NCBI GenBank assembly: GCA_049663345.1 | Contig: JBATDG010000059.1 | Span: 62,001-126,000, forward strand | DNA: 64,000 nucleotides | Reading direction: 5' to 3' | Source: SZUA-365 sp049663345 | GTDB taxonomy: Bacteria > Bacteroidota > Ignavibacteria > SZUA-365 | In this document: piece after piece, positions 44,305-53,093 of the stretch | How the letters are laid out: every line of letters starts with the position of its first letter | Position numbering within the stretch: position 1 is the stretch's first letter | Translations under genes and position numbers: made by a program | The notes under the pieces: generated by a model | Databases searched by the model: none | Told to the model about the DNA's origin: nothing | The model's input: only the letters and a program-made list of their open reading frames with translations

Positions 44305-44380
44305 ACGAGCCCCGCAGGGGGCGATTCTCTAAGAGCCCCGAAGAGGCGACATTCGCAGAACGAGGGGCGCAAGCCCCTCG
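44305..44380. repeat. REP-like palindromes after pccB
   Basis: Two related units (GAGCCCCGCAGGGGGCGATTC and GAGCCCCGAAGAGGCGACATT, about 25-28 bp apart) are followed by a perfect hairpin CGAGGGGC-GCAA-GCCCCTCG (44361-44380). The arrangement resembles dispersed intergenic palindromes found in this bacterial group. The last hairpin might also act as a terminator, but no T-run follows. Confidence 0.7.
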
Positions 44381-44478
44381 GCTCGCGACTCATCAGTTCC
44401 TCCTCCAGCAGCTGCTCCCGCCCCTCGACTCGCGACTCATCAGCTCCTCCTCCAGCAGATGCTCCCGCCCCTCGACTC
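44374..44478. repeat. Direct repeat of a 47-bp unit, 2.2 copies
   Basis: Units at 44374-44420 and 44421-44467 are identical at 44 of 47 positions. They begin CCCCTCG and end GCTCCCG. A partial third copy (CCCCTCGACTC) runs into the last codons of the convergent esterase-like gene. Confidence 0.9.
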
Positions 44479-45928
44479 ACCGAATGACTACGCTGCGCAC
44501 CTGGATGCTCTCTCCGCCAATAACCCGCAAAAAATACTGTCCGGGCTGAAGGGAGGGGATTGAAAGTGAAATATGCTGTGTGCCAGCAGGTTCGTAGGCG
44601 GAATGCATAGTGCGGAGCTCGCGCCCGAGCACGTCGCAAAGGGTGATGGAGAGGACAGCCGCATTCGGCAGATCAACGGACAGCGAAATATGGTCAGCGG
44701 CCGGGTTTGGCCAGATGGGATCGACTTGGAAACCACGGGCGGCCAACGGGACGGGATTCCCGGTCGAAAGGAGGTGAGCGAAAAAGAACTCCAGAGCATC
44801 GTCAATATGCGCCCGCCAGCTTCCCCAACTATGGCCTTCGTTGAATTCGTGGAATAAGACGTTGTAGCCTTTCGTCTGAAGCATGGGTACAAACGCTTTT
44901 ACAAGGGGAATAAGGACCTCAATATCGTAAAGCCCCAGATCCAGGTAGAGACGGAGCGGCAGGACAGGACCGCTGCTGAAAGCGTTGGAAATCGGTGTGA
45001 TGATGTTGCTTGACTGGGCGCCTACGCAGCCGAAAACTTCCGGATGCTTCATGGCGATGTACAGGGCAATGTTTCCGCCGTTGGCATTGCCGAGCATGGC
45101 GCGGGCGGCAGGATTCATGAGGGTGCGATAGCTGGAGTCGACCCGCCGCATCACAGTGTTGACGATAAAATCAGTGAACAGATCGATCTGATTGCCTGCG
45201 TATTCCTGTGTGCGGTCCAGTGACGGTACGAATACGCCTATGCATGGGGGAATGCGCTGCTCATAGATCAAGTTATCCAGCACAACATCTGCGCTTCCGA
45301 GTGAGAGATAATCCGATCCGTTATGGAATAGCACAACCGGGTAACGTGCATTTCCGCTGTCATAACCGGGCGGGAGGTATATGTGCACAGGCCTGGTGTT
45401 GCTCAAGGCTGTACTGGAGAATATCGTATCGATAAGAGTCCCAGTAGGAATTCCCGCGTGGCGAAGGATCTCATCCGGCTGAATATAATCGGGCATTCGC
45501 AATTCCGAACTCGGACCAGAGCCTCCGGAGATCGAATATGGATTTCGCGGGTCAAGCATCCAGTTGCCATCGACAACCAATTTGTAGTCTATTCTTGAAT
45601 CCGGAGCGAAGCTCGCGCCGCGGTACCAGAGATTAGTGGTCGATAGCCGCTGCAAAGGCGATTGCGTCTCGCTCCAGCTGTTCATGTCTCCTGCAACGGA
45701 GGCTTCGAATGCAGATCCTTGATAGAAGAACCATACTGTGGAGTCATTTTCTGAATACGGATATCCGGGAACCGTCGTCAGCATGCTGTCTACCATGTAC
45801 TGGCGGCGCTGCTCGGGTGCGGAGCTAACCCTGGCTACGAAATCCGTGAACGCCTGCGCACGTCCTTCGCAGGTGAGCAGGCAAAAAAAGGTTAGAGAAG
45901 CAAAAAATATTAGTAGGACGCGTTTCAT
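44477..45928 (-). CDS. Secreted esterase-like protein lacking the nucleophile, with T9SS domain
   Basis: 483 residues from ATG 45928. Signal peptide IFFASLTFFCLLTCEGRAQ. Residues about 62-120 form an immunoglobulin-like domain (TVWFFYQGSAFEASVAGDMNSW) as in enterochelin-esterase-type proteins. An alpha/beta-hydrolase domain follows (VHIYLPPGYDSG, YPVVLFHNGSDYL). The nucleophile elbow reads GNANGG (280-285), with Ala282 where Ser is expected; a His remains in EGHSWGSWRAHI. It is therefore probably a non-hydrolytic relative or uses another mechanism. The C-terminus is a Por domain (IWPNPAADHISLSVDL, GQYFLRVIGG). Confidence 0.82.
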   Translation of the reverse strand: MKRVLLIFFASLTFFCLLTCEGRAQAFTDFVARVSSAPEQRRQYMVDSMLTTVPGYPYSENDSTVWFFYQGSAFEASVAGDMNSWSETQSPLQRLSTTNLWYRGASFAPDSRIDYKLVVDGNWMLDPRNPYSISGGSGPSSELRMPDYIQPDEILRHAGIPTGTLIDTIFSSTALSNTRPVHIYLPPGYDSGNARYPVVLFHNGSDYLSLGSADVVLDNLIYEQRIPPCIGVFVPSLDRTQEYAGNQIDLFTDFIVNTVMRRVDSSYRTLMNPAARAMLGNANGGNIALYIAMKHPEVFGCVGAQSSNIITPISNAFSSGPVLPLRLYLDLGLYDIEVLIPLVKAFVPMLQTKGYNVLFHEFNEGHSWGSWRAHIDDALEFFFAHLLSTGNPVPLAARGFQVDPIWPNPAADHISLSVDLPNAAVLSITLCDVLGRELRTMHSAYEPAGTQHISLSIPSLQPGQYFLRVIGGESIQVRSVVIR

Positions 45929-46055
45929 ATACTGCGCTTTATGGGACAATTCAATTTTCTGTTGTTCCGTTGTTCGGTAATGCTGCTGTCGCTTCCGTCG
46001 CTGCTGCTGCGTTGTGTGAGTAAAATAATACCTTCCCAGTCATGAGACGAACCGA

Positions 46056-46799
46056 TTAACTGCGGGGTTTTCTCACGATCGTACGGATGGAATTCTGCTT
46101 GCTATCCTTCAGACGTATTCTTTCAATTGTCGCTTCACTATGCAATTCACGCAGAGCATCGCGTGCGATCCAGTGTGCGGAGCGCGAGCTTCTGGCAGTT
46201 AACTCCTCGGCCAGTGCGATAGCGTCACGATGAAGCGCCAGATTGCGCTTCCCAATTTGCCGTATTGACCAATTTACTGCCTTCTTAACAAAATTTCTAT
46301 CATCATCAGCCTTATCAGTAATAAGCGGAAAGAAGGAACGGAAATCGTCGTCTCCCAGCGTCTTGCTATGCACCGCAAGTGCTGCCATCATCGCGAAAGC
46401 AGCGCGGCGGACAAATTCCTCTTTCCGCTCTGCCCACTCCCTCACTTTTTCCACGGCAAACGGCGTATGGATGAATAGATTGCTGCAGCACTGGTCGGTG
46501 ATGTCCCAGGAATTAAAATCCTTTACCCAGGAATCCATCTGCTCCGCTGTTACCTTCTTTGCTTCATCAGTAAACACTGCAAGCAGTCTCGCCTCATGCC
46601 AGCCGCTCGCCCACAGTGCAAGAGCACGCTCGTGATTTCGCCCCAGCAGCTTTCCCATTGAGCGGAGTGGAGGAATGGACATACCGAACGCCCGCTCTGT
46701 GTTTATACCGAAGCGCGCCATTCCTGCACGATTAATCTCGTTTGACTGCGAACGGAGCTCGGCGATAATCTCCGCCACATCATCCTGACTGTTTTTCAT
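46056..46799 (-). CDS. DNA alkylation repair protein, AlkD-like
   Basis: 247 residues from ATG 46799. All-helical HEAT-like repeats typical of AlkC/AlkD glycosylases: INRAGMARFGINTERAFGMSIPPLR, LWASGWHEARLLAVFT, VKDFNSWDITDQCCSNLF, WAERKEEFVRRAAFAMMAALAVH, DRNFVKKAVNWSIRQIG. The WDITD and NWSIRQIGK boxes fit the family well. These enzymes remove alkylated bases such as 3- or 7-methylpurines. It is divergent from a MarR-type gene across about 107 bp. Confidence 0.88.
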   Translation of the reverse strand: MKNSQDDVAEIIAELRSQSNEINRAGMARFGINTERAFGMSIPPLRSMGKLLGRNHERALALWASGWHEARLLAVFTDEAKKVTAEQMDSWVKDFNSWDITDQCCSNLFIHTPFAVEKVREWAERKEEFVRRAAFAMMAALAVHSKTLGDDDFRSFFPLITDKADDDRNFVKKAVNWSIRQIGKRNLALHRDAIALAEELTARSSRSAHWIARDALRELHSEATIERIRLKDSKQNSIRTIVRKPRS

Positions 46800-46906
46800 T
46801 CTTAAATATAGGTGAAGCTCATCCCAAGATTCAACATTGAATACATTTGCTTTATGCTCGGCTCCGTAATACATTCAACCAAATAAATTCAAGTTTGAAA
46901 TATATT

Positions 46907-47359
46907 ATGCACGCAGCAACAAATTACGGAACGAAAGCGGATCGGGCGTTGGGTATGTGGGTGAAGCTCGCAAGAGCCTACGCGGTATTCAACAAGGTGT
47001 CGACGCATGACATCAGACGCCATGGATTGACGCAGCCGCAGTTCGGCGCGATTGAATGCCTTTTTCATCGTGGATCGATGACGATCGGCGAGCTCTCCAG
47101 GAAGATGCTGGTCAGCGGAGGCAACATGACCTGCGTGATCGATAACCTGGAGAAAGACGGATTAGTGCAGCGAATTCATTCGGGCGAGGATCGCCGTTCG
47201 GTGATCGTCGAGCTCACGGTCAAAGGGAGGGAAATCACTGACCGCATTTTCCCACAGCACGTCAGAGTAATCGAAGACGCCGCCTCTGTACTAACGGAGG
47301 CAGAGCAGAGCGAACTGGCGCGTCTGCTGAAGAAGCTTGGCACAGGGATATCTGCCTAG
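46907..47359 (+). CDS. MarR-family transcriptional regulator
   Basis: 150 residues from ATG 46907. Winged helix at about 40-110: THDIRRHGLTQPQFGAIECLF, GSMTIGELSRKMLVSGGNMTCVIDNLEKDGLV (recognition helix), RIHSGEDRRSVIVELTVKG (wing). N- and C-terminal helices form the dimer interface. It could control itself, the divergent alkylation-repair gene, or the lactate-utilisation genes just downstream. No operator could be recognised in the upstream 107 bp. Confidence 0.9.
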   Translation: MHAATNYGTKADRALGMWVKLARAYAVFNKVSTHDIRRHGLTQPQFGAIECLFHRGSMTIGELSRKMLVSGGNMTCVIDNLEKDGLVQRIHSGEDRRSVIVELTVKGREITDRIFPQHVRVIEDAASVLTEAEQSELARLLKKLGTGISA

Positions 47360-47441
47360 TTGAAACACTGCCTTCGGCATTTGCTGTTTTTGTAGTAAGT
47401 TTGAGGACAATCTGCTGTTGACCCACGAAGGTTTTCGCGTG

Positions 47442-48164
47442 AAGGTCTCTCTCTTTATTCCTTGTCTTACCGATCAATTATATCCCGCTTCCGGGATGAA
47501 CATGCTGCGTGTACTCGAGCGGCTGGGACTCGACGTAGCTTATAATCCTGCACAGACCTGTTGCGGTCAGCCTGCGTTCAACACGGGCTATCATCATGAG
47601 AGCCGCGTGCTGGCGCAAAAATTTCTCGACATCTTCGATCGCGACGGCTCGGAATATATCGTGGCACCGTCCGGCTCCTGCACCACCATGGTTGCGGAGT
47701 TCTACGGAAAGCAGCTCATCCTGCCGGATGCCTATATGAAGAAAGCCGAGCGGGTGCGGGGTAGGATCCATGAATTCACCAGCTTCCTGGTCGACGTACT
47801 CGGGGTTACGGATGTCGGCGCGAGCTTCGCTGGAAGCGTAACAGTACACGATTCCTGTCACGCATTGCGTGAATTGCATATCAAGCGGCAACCGAGAGCA
47901 CTGCTCTCAGCAGTCAGCGGACTCGAACTCGTGGAAATGGACGCGGCAGAAGTCTGTTGCGGATTCGGGGGAACGTTCGCCGTGAAATTCGACGAAGTGT
48001 CCGCAGCCATGGCTGAAGAAAAAGTGGAGTCGATCGAGCGCAGCGGAGCGCAATTCGTGACGGGTGTGGATTCAAGCTGCCTGATGCAGATCGACGGAAT
48101 GCTCCGCCGAAAAGGCAGCAGCGTGCGTGCGGTGCATATCGCCGATATTCTGGGAGGGAAGTGA
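47442..48164 (+). CDS. lutA: Lactate utilisation Fe-S protein LutA
   Basis: 240 residues from GTG 47442 (the family begins KVSLFIPCLTDQ; a TTG 24 bp upstream also fits the frame). Two cysteine-rich CCG domains are visible: TCCGQPAFNTG and VCCGFGGTF, with SGSCTTM and DSCHALRELH between them. LutA works with LutB and LutC in oxidising L-lactate to pyruvate in the cytoplasm. First gene of the lutABC operon. Confidence 0.93.
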   Translation, partial: KVSLFIPCLTDQLYPASGMNMLRVLERLGLDVAYNPAQTCCGQPAFNTGYHHESRVLAQKFLDIFDRDGSEYIVAPSGSCTTMVAEFYGKQLILPDAYMKKAERVRGRIHEFTSFLVDVLGVTDVGASFAGSVTVHDSCHALRELHIKRQPRALLSAVSGLELVEMDAAEVCCGFGGTFAVKFDEVSAAMAEEKVESIERSGAQFVTGVDSSCLMQIDGMLRRKGSSVRAVHIADILGGK

Positions 48165-48240
48165 TGCGGCGAAACCGGACATTCAATAATAAAATTCAAG
48201 GAATTCGCTGCGCTGGAATGAGTACTCCGGGAGGCGGCGC

Positions 48241-49665
48241 ATGACGCGGTTTTCTGTTCCTATCGAACCCGAAAATATCAAGCTGCTGATTGCCGAACGA
48301 ATCAACGATCCGCAGCTGCGCGGCAATCTCGCCAGGGCGACAAAAACCTCTCTGGTCAAGCGCAGCGATGTCGTGGCGGATTATCCGGATTGGGAAGCCA
48401 TGCGTGACGCCGCACATGATATCAAGCGGCATGTGATGGAGAATGTGGGCGGGTATCTCGCACAATTTGAGGCGAAGGCTCTCGCAGCCGGCACACATGT
48501 GCATTTCGCCGCTGATGCCAAGGATGCGGCGGAAATGATCTGTGAGATTGCTTCCAGGCACGGGCGCCGGGTGGCGGTGAAGAGCAAGTCGATGACCGGT
48601 GAGGAAATCGACATCACGCATGCACTCGAGCGAGCCGGACTCGAAGCCATCGAAACCGATCTCGGCGAATACATTATTCAGCTCGCTGGCGAACCACCTT
48701 CTCATATCACTGCTCCGGCGCTGCATAAATCGCGCGGGGAAATCGGACGGCTGTTCGCCGAGAAGCTCGGCATCGAATATAGCGACGATCCGGAGCATTT
48801 GACCAAGGTCGCACGCCGGATTCTTCGCGAAGATTTCCTGCGCGCGGATGTCGGAGTGTCCGGTGTGAATTTCGCCATCGCGGAAACAGGCAGCATCTGC
48901 ATTGTCGAAAATGAAGGGAATGCGCGTCTGAGCACCACGATGCCGAAGGTGCATATCGCGGTCATGGGCTTCGAAAAACTGCTGCCGGATTTTGAGAGTT
49001 TCTCGCTTTTTCTCAACATGCTCGGCCGCAGCGCAACCGGACAGCGGATAACCTGCTATACTTCAATTCTAAACGGTCCCCGACGTGATGGCGAGCATGA
49101 CGGTCCGGAAGAACTGCATATCGTAGTGCTCGACAACGGACGCACACGCATGCTGGCCGATCCGCAGCTGCGAGATGCGCTCTTCTGCATTCGCTGCGGA
49201 GCATGTCTGAATGTCTGTCCCGTGTATCAGAAGATAGGCGGACACGGCTATGGATCAATTTATCCCGGACCTATCGGAAGCGTCATCACTCCGATCTTCC
49301 GCGGGGATGAGCGTGCCGCGGGATTACCCTTCGCCAGTTCGCTCTGCGGGGCCTGTTCCGAAATTTGTCCGGTGCGCATTGACCTGCATCACATGCTGCT
49401 GACATGGCGCGAGCGAATTTCAGCGAAGCGCAAGGGGAAGCTCCCTGAACGCATCGCCATGCGCATGTTTCAAATTGCTGCCTCGCACGCCTCGCTCTTC
49501 GATTTCAGCGGCCGCCTCTTCCGAATATTTGCACCTTTGCTGCGAGACCATGAAGACGGTATGAACATGCCGGTATGGGGGAAGACCCGCTCGTTTCCAG
49601 CTGCGCCGGGAAAAGCCTTCAAGCAACTGTGGAAGGAAAAGAATGAAGGGGAGGACACTAAATGA
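48241..49665 (+). CDS. lutB: Lactate utilisation Fe-S protein LutB
   Basis: A 474-residue protein. The N-terminal LUD domain (residues ~70-300; AVKSKSMTGEEIDITHALE, GVSGVNFAIAETGSICIVENEGNARLS) is followed by two 4Fe-4S motifs, CIRCGACLNVCP and CGACSEICP, and a C-terminal helical segment. GGGAGG is placed just before ATG 48241. It passes electrons within the LutABC lactate dehydrogenase. Order and lengths match known operons. Confidence 0.95.
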   Translation: MTRFSVPIEPENIKLLIAERINDPQLRGNLARATKTSLVKRSDVVADYPDWEAMRDAAHDIKRHVMENVGGYLAQFEAKALAAGTHVHFAADAKDAAEMICEIASRHGRRVAVKSKSMTGEEIDITHALERAGLEAIETDLGEYIIQLAGEPPSHITAPALHKSRGEIGRLFAEKLGIEYSDDPEHLTKVARRILREDFLRADVGVSGVNFAIAETGSICIVENEGNARLSTTMPKVHIAVMGFEKLLPDFESFSLFLNMLGRSATGQRITCYTSILNGPRRDGEHDGPEELHIVVLDNGRTRMLADPQLRDALFCIRCGACLNVCPVYQKIGGHGYGSIYPGPIGSVITPIFRGDERAAGLPFASSLCGACSEICPVRIDLHHMLLTWRERISAKRKGKLPERIAMRMFQIAASHASLFDFSGRLFRIFAPLLRDHEDGMNMPVWGKTRSFPAAPGKAFKQLWKEKNEGEDTK

Positions 49666-49699
49666 AATTGCCGAAATCGCATAAGCGTGGGAAAACTGA

Positions 49700-50404
49700 A
49701 TGAATGCGCGCGAGAAGCTTTTTGCTGCACTTCGTGGGAAGAAATCCGGTGAAGAGACCGGCAGCGCTTCCATATCGACGGAGCTGAGCGCGATTCATAC
49801 GCGGCTCGAAAATCTCGATTATGGACGACAGGACGGCGGCGTTGATCGGTTCCTTGCCCGGGCGAAAGCGGCCGGGTCGCAGGTGTTTCGCTGTGCAACG
49901 GCAGTGGAAGCGGTGTCCTTACTGGTCAATCATGTTGGCTCCGGCAAACGTTGTGTGCTGACGGAGGATGCACTGCTTTCGAGCATGTCTCTCCGGGCAG
50001 CGCTGGCCGGCAGCGGTTGTGATCTGTCATCGGTGACAGATGCCGCGATGACCAGGGACAACATCGGCGCGCGCCGCCTGTATGCCGGCAGCGACTTCGG
50101 GATCAGCGTCGCGCTCGCCGGTTTGGCGGACTCCGGTGCAGTTGTCATTTCTTCCAGCCAAAAAGAGAGCCGCTCAGTATCTTTGCTTCCGATCGAGCAT
50201 GTCGCCTTGCTGCCGGCTTCCCGCATTCTGCCTTCGCTGCTTCAGGCGGCGCCGATGATCCGGGAACTTCAGCAGGTAAGTGGAAGCAGTGCCGTGACTA
50301 TTGTTGGCGGCCCGAGCAAGACCGCCGACATCGAAAAAGTACTTGTGACAGGCGTGCACGGTCCGGCGGCGCTGACCATCATCGTGATCGACGATCCGGA
50401 TTGA
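49700..50404 (+). CDS. lutC: Lactate utilisation protein LutC (LUD domain)
   Basis: A 234-residue protein of the LUD family. Visible features: an N-terminal helix (MNAREKLFAALRG), VDRFLARAKAAGSQVFRC, SDFGISVALAGLADSGAVVISSS, and LPIEHVALLPASRIL near the end with GPSKTADIEKVLVTGVHGP, the family hallmark. Third subunit of the lactate oxidation system. It begins 34 bp after lutB. An HD-domain gene follows. Confidence 0.93.
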   Translation: MNAREKLFAALRGKKSGEETGSASISTELSAIHTRLENLDYGRQDGGVDRFLARAKAAGSQVFRCATAVEAVSLLVNHVGSGKRCVLTEDALLSSMSLRAALAGSGCDLSSVTDAAMTRDNIGARRLYAGSDFGISVALAGLADSGAVVISSSQKESRSVSLLPIEHVALLPASRILPSLLQAAPMIRELQQVSGSSAVTIVGGPSKTADIEKVLVTGVHGPAALTIIVIDDPD

Positions 50405-50508
50405 GTCCGGGGCTGTCCGGCAGCCTGAATAATAGCGCAGCCGCATCGGTACGATTCCATAATTTTATAGTGAACCATCGAAACACCTTACATCTTTCAG
50501 AGGATCTC

Positions 50509-51042
50509 ATGAACGAACTCGTATTGAGACTGCTTCCGGAAATCAATGAAATCAAGGATGAAACCCTCCGCGGCAAGGTCGTGGCCTGCTGGCAGGAGGC
50601 TATCGAATTCCGCGGCTGGACCGAGGATCTTCTCCGCAGCATTCCTTTTACACTCCTTGCGGAGAATGTTACGATCGCCTTTATCGATCACGTGCGAGCC
50701 GTCTGCCTGATGTGCATCGCTTGTGATGAAGTGCTCGACAGGATACACGGCGAGAAGAAAACGCCAATCAATCGCGACAATCTCATCGCCGGCGCCATGC
50801 TGGCAGACGTTGGCAAATTGCTGGAGTTCGAGATCATCAACGGAGAAGCGGTTAAGTCCGACTACGGAAAACACCTCCGTCATCCGTTCAGCGGCGTTGG
50901 TCTCGCATTCAAACACGGCCTCTCCTCCGAAGTCATGCACATCATCGCCACTCATTCGAAAGAAGGCGCTGGCGAGAAACGTCTCCCGGAGAGCATCGTG
51001 TTCCATCACGCGGACTTCATCGATTTCGAACTCGTCAAATAA
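50509..51042 (+). CDS. HD-domain-like protein with degenerate HD pair
   Basis: 177 residues from ATG 50509 (GAGGATC upstream). The HD-superfamily layout is visible: DHVRAVCLMC (first His), AGAMLADVGKLLEF, HPFSGVGLAF, HIIATHSKEG and HHADFIDFE. Where active enzymes have HD (LLHDIGK) this has AD, so the metal-binding His is replaced by Ala. It may bind nucleotides or other ligands without hydrolysis. It lies between lutC and the homoaconitase-like gene on the same strand, probably in one transcript. Confidence 0.75.
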   Translation: MNELVLRLLPEINEIKDETLRGKVVACWQEAIEFRGWTEDLLRSIPFTLLAENVTIAFIDHVRAVCLMCIACDEVLDRIHGEKKTPINRDNLIAGAMLADVGKLLEFEIINGEAVKSDYGKHLRHPFSGVGLAFKHGLSSEVMHIIATHSKEGAGEKRLPESIVFHHADFIDFELVK

Positions 51043-51079
51043 TCACCGCCGGCTCAGCCGGGGATGCAAGGAACGAAAA

Positions 51080-53053
51080 ATGGCACAGAATCTCATCGAG
51101 AAAATTGCGCAAAAGTACGCTGTGGGACTCATCGAAGGGCATGAAGTTCATAGCGGCGACTACATTTACATTCAACCAGCACATGTCATGACGCATGACA
51201 ACACCGGCGCCGTAATTCCAAAATTCAAAAGCATCGGCGCCACACGCATCGCAAATCAACGGCAGGTGGTCAATACACTCGATCACAACGTCCAGGATTC
51301 CAGCGAAAAAAATCTTGAGAAATATCGGAAGATCGAAGATTTCGCCCGCTCGATGGGAGTGGATTTTTATCCCGCGGGACGAGGCATCGGCCATCAGATC
51401 ATGTGCGAGGAAGGCTACGCCTGGCCCGGCACGATGGTAGTGGCCTCGGACAGCCACAGCAATATGTACGGCGGCCTCGGCTGCCTCGGTACGCCGATTG
51501 TCCGCACCGATGCCGCTGCGATCTGGGCAACAGGCCGCACGTGGTGGAAGGTCCCGCCCGTCGCACGCGTGACGCTCATCGGTGCGCTGCTTCCCGGCGT
51601 TACCGGCAAAGACGTCATCATTACCCTTTGCGGACTCTTCAACAACGACGAAGTGCTCAATCACGCAATTGAATTTTGCGGCGAAGGACTCACAGCGCTC
51701 AGCATCGATCAACGCCTGACTATCGCAAACATGACTACAGAGTGGGGCGCGCTTGCAGGCGTGTTCCCAGTCGACGGCGTGACGCTGCAGTGGCTGCACG
51801 ACCGGGCGGCCTTCGTCGCGGCACGCGGACTCGAAGGCGTTCCGTCCGACGCGGATGCCGATGGAATGCATCCCCGCATGAACGCCAACCGTATCGCAGC
51901 TCTTGAACAGAGCATCCCGATCGCCGAAGACGGCGCCTACTATGCAAAAGAAATCACGCTCGATCTGGCTAGTGTGCGTCCCTACGTTTCCGGACCGAAT
52001 CATGTGAAGAACATGACCTCGGTCGCCGAAATGCAGCAGCAAAAACTGAAGATCGACAAAGCCTACCTGCTATCCTGCGTCAACAGCCGGGTCGAAGATC
52101 TTGCCGAAGCTGCGGCAGTCGTGCGTGGAAAATCCGTCGCCGCCGGTGTGGAATTCTACATCGCCGCCGCCTCCAGCGAGGTTCAGTACGAAAGCGAGAA
52201 ACGCGGGGACTGGCAGGCGCTGCTCGACTCAGGCGCGATTGCGCTGCCGCCCGGTTGTGGTCCCTGCATCGGACTTGGTACAGGCCTGCTCGAAGCGGGA
52301 CAGGTCGGCATATCCGCAACAAACCGGAATTTCAAAGGACGCATGGGTGATCCAACAGCGCTCGCGTATCTGGCTTCACCTGCAGTAGTCGCGGCTTCCG
52401 CGATCGCCGGATATATCGACATGCCTATGACCTACTCTGAGACGGCACCGTCAGGAGCGTTCTCGGTAATGACGAAAGAGGAAACGGAACGCAGCGAAAA
52501 TGTGATCGTTGAGGGCTTCCCTGAAATAGTGGAAGGCGAACTCCTTTTCTGCCATCAGGACAACCTCAATACGGATGGGATTTATCCCGGGAAGTACACA
52601 TACAACGATGATTTCACCGCAGCGCAACAGGCTGAAGTCGCAATGGAGAATTACGATCCCGCGTGGCAGCAGCTTGCGAAGAGCGGGGACATTCTGGTTG
52701 GCGGCTTCAACTTTGGAACAGGCAGTTCCCGCGAACAAGCGGCTACAGCGCTCAAGCACCGGGGCATCCGTATGGTGATTGCCGGGTCGTTGAGCGAAAC
52801 CTACGCGAGGAACGCGATCAATAACGGCTTCCTCGTCATCGAGGCGCCGGCTTTGGCAACCGAGCTCAAACAGCAGTTTGGTTCGGAGGCGCTGACAAAA
52901 CGTACTGGTGTGAATGCCTCTGTAGATTTTCGCCGATCAGAGATTACAGTCGATGGAAAGAAATTCGCGATCGATCCTGTGGGGCCTGCAGCTCAGGAGC
53001 TGATCCTTCTCGGAGGTCTTGAGGCCTGGGTGAGTGCGAATATTTCGTCCTGA
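51080..53053 (+). CDS. Homoaconitase-like aconitase-family hydratase
   Basis: 657 residues from ATG 51080, preceded by AAGGAAC; the frame runs farther upstream inside the HD gene. Cluster-binding cysteines are Cys333 (LLSCVNSR), Cys393 and Cys396 (PGCGPCIG). Substrate loops include ASDSHSNMYGGLG and, in the swivel domain, GFNFGTGSSREQAATALKHRG. NMTTEWGALAGVFPVD and the overall length resemble fungal-type homoaconitase. Homoaconitase acts in alpha-aminoadipate lysine synthesis. The neighbouring PrpD-family gene suggests a methylcitrate-type or other tricarboxylate pathway instead. Confidence 0.83.
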   Translation: MAQNLIEKIAQKYAVGLIEGHEVHSGDYIYIQPAHVMTHDNTGAVIPKFKSIGATRIANQRQVVNTLDHNVQDSSEKNLEKYRKIEDFARSMGVDFYPAGRGIGHQIMCEEGYAWPGTMVVASDSHSNMYGGLGCLGTPIVRTDAAAIWATGRTWWKVPPVARVTLIGALLPGVTGKDVIITLCGLFNNDEVLNHAIEFCGEGLTALSIDQRLTIANMTTEWGALAGVFPVDGVTLQWLHDRAAFVAARGLEGVPSDADADGMHPRMNANRIAALEQSIPIAEDGAYYAKEITLDLASVRPYVSGPNHVKNMTSVAEMQQQKLKIDKAYLLSCVNSRVEDLAEAAAVVRGKSVAAGVEFYIAAASSEVQYESEKRGDWQALLDSGAIALPPGCGPCIGLGTGLLEAGQVGISATNRNFKGRMGDPTALAYLASPAVVAASAIAGYIDMPMTYSETAPSGAFSVMTKEETERSENVIVEGFPEIVEGELLFCHQDNLNTDGIYPGKYTYNDDFTAAQQAEVAMENYDPAWQQLAKSGDILVGGFNFGTGSSREQAATALKHRGIRMVIAGSLSETYARNAINNGFLVIEAPALATELKQQFGSEALTKRTGVNASVDFRRSEITVDGKKFAIDPVGPAAQELILLGGLEAWVSANISS

Positions 53054-53093
53054 CGAAATCACTGCTATTTCAATACGCATACAAGGAAGACAA

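Noticed and set aside
44361..44380. Rho-independent terminator after pccB
   Set aside because: The hairpin is perfect but no T-run follows on either strand; listed as a palindromic repeat instead.
46800..46906. Longer forms of the AlkD-like and MarR proteins
   Set aside because: Both upstream extensions would run across the shared divergent promoter region and lack family similarity.
50723..51079. Extension of the aconitase frame into the HD gene
   Set aside because: It overlaps a real gene in another frame; ATG 51080 with AAGGAAC gives a normal N-terminus.
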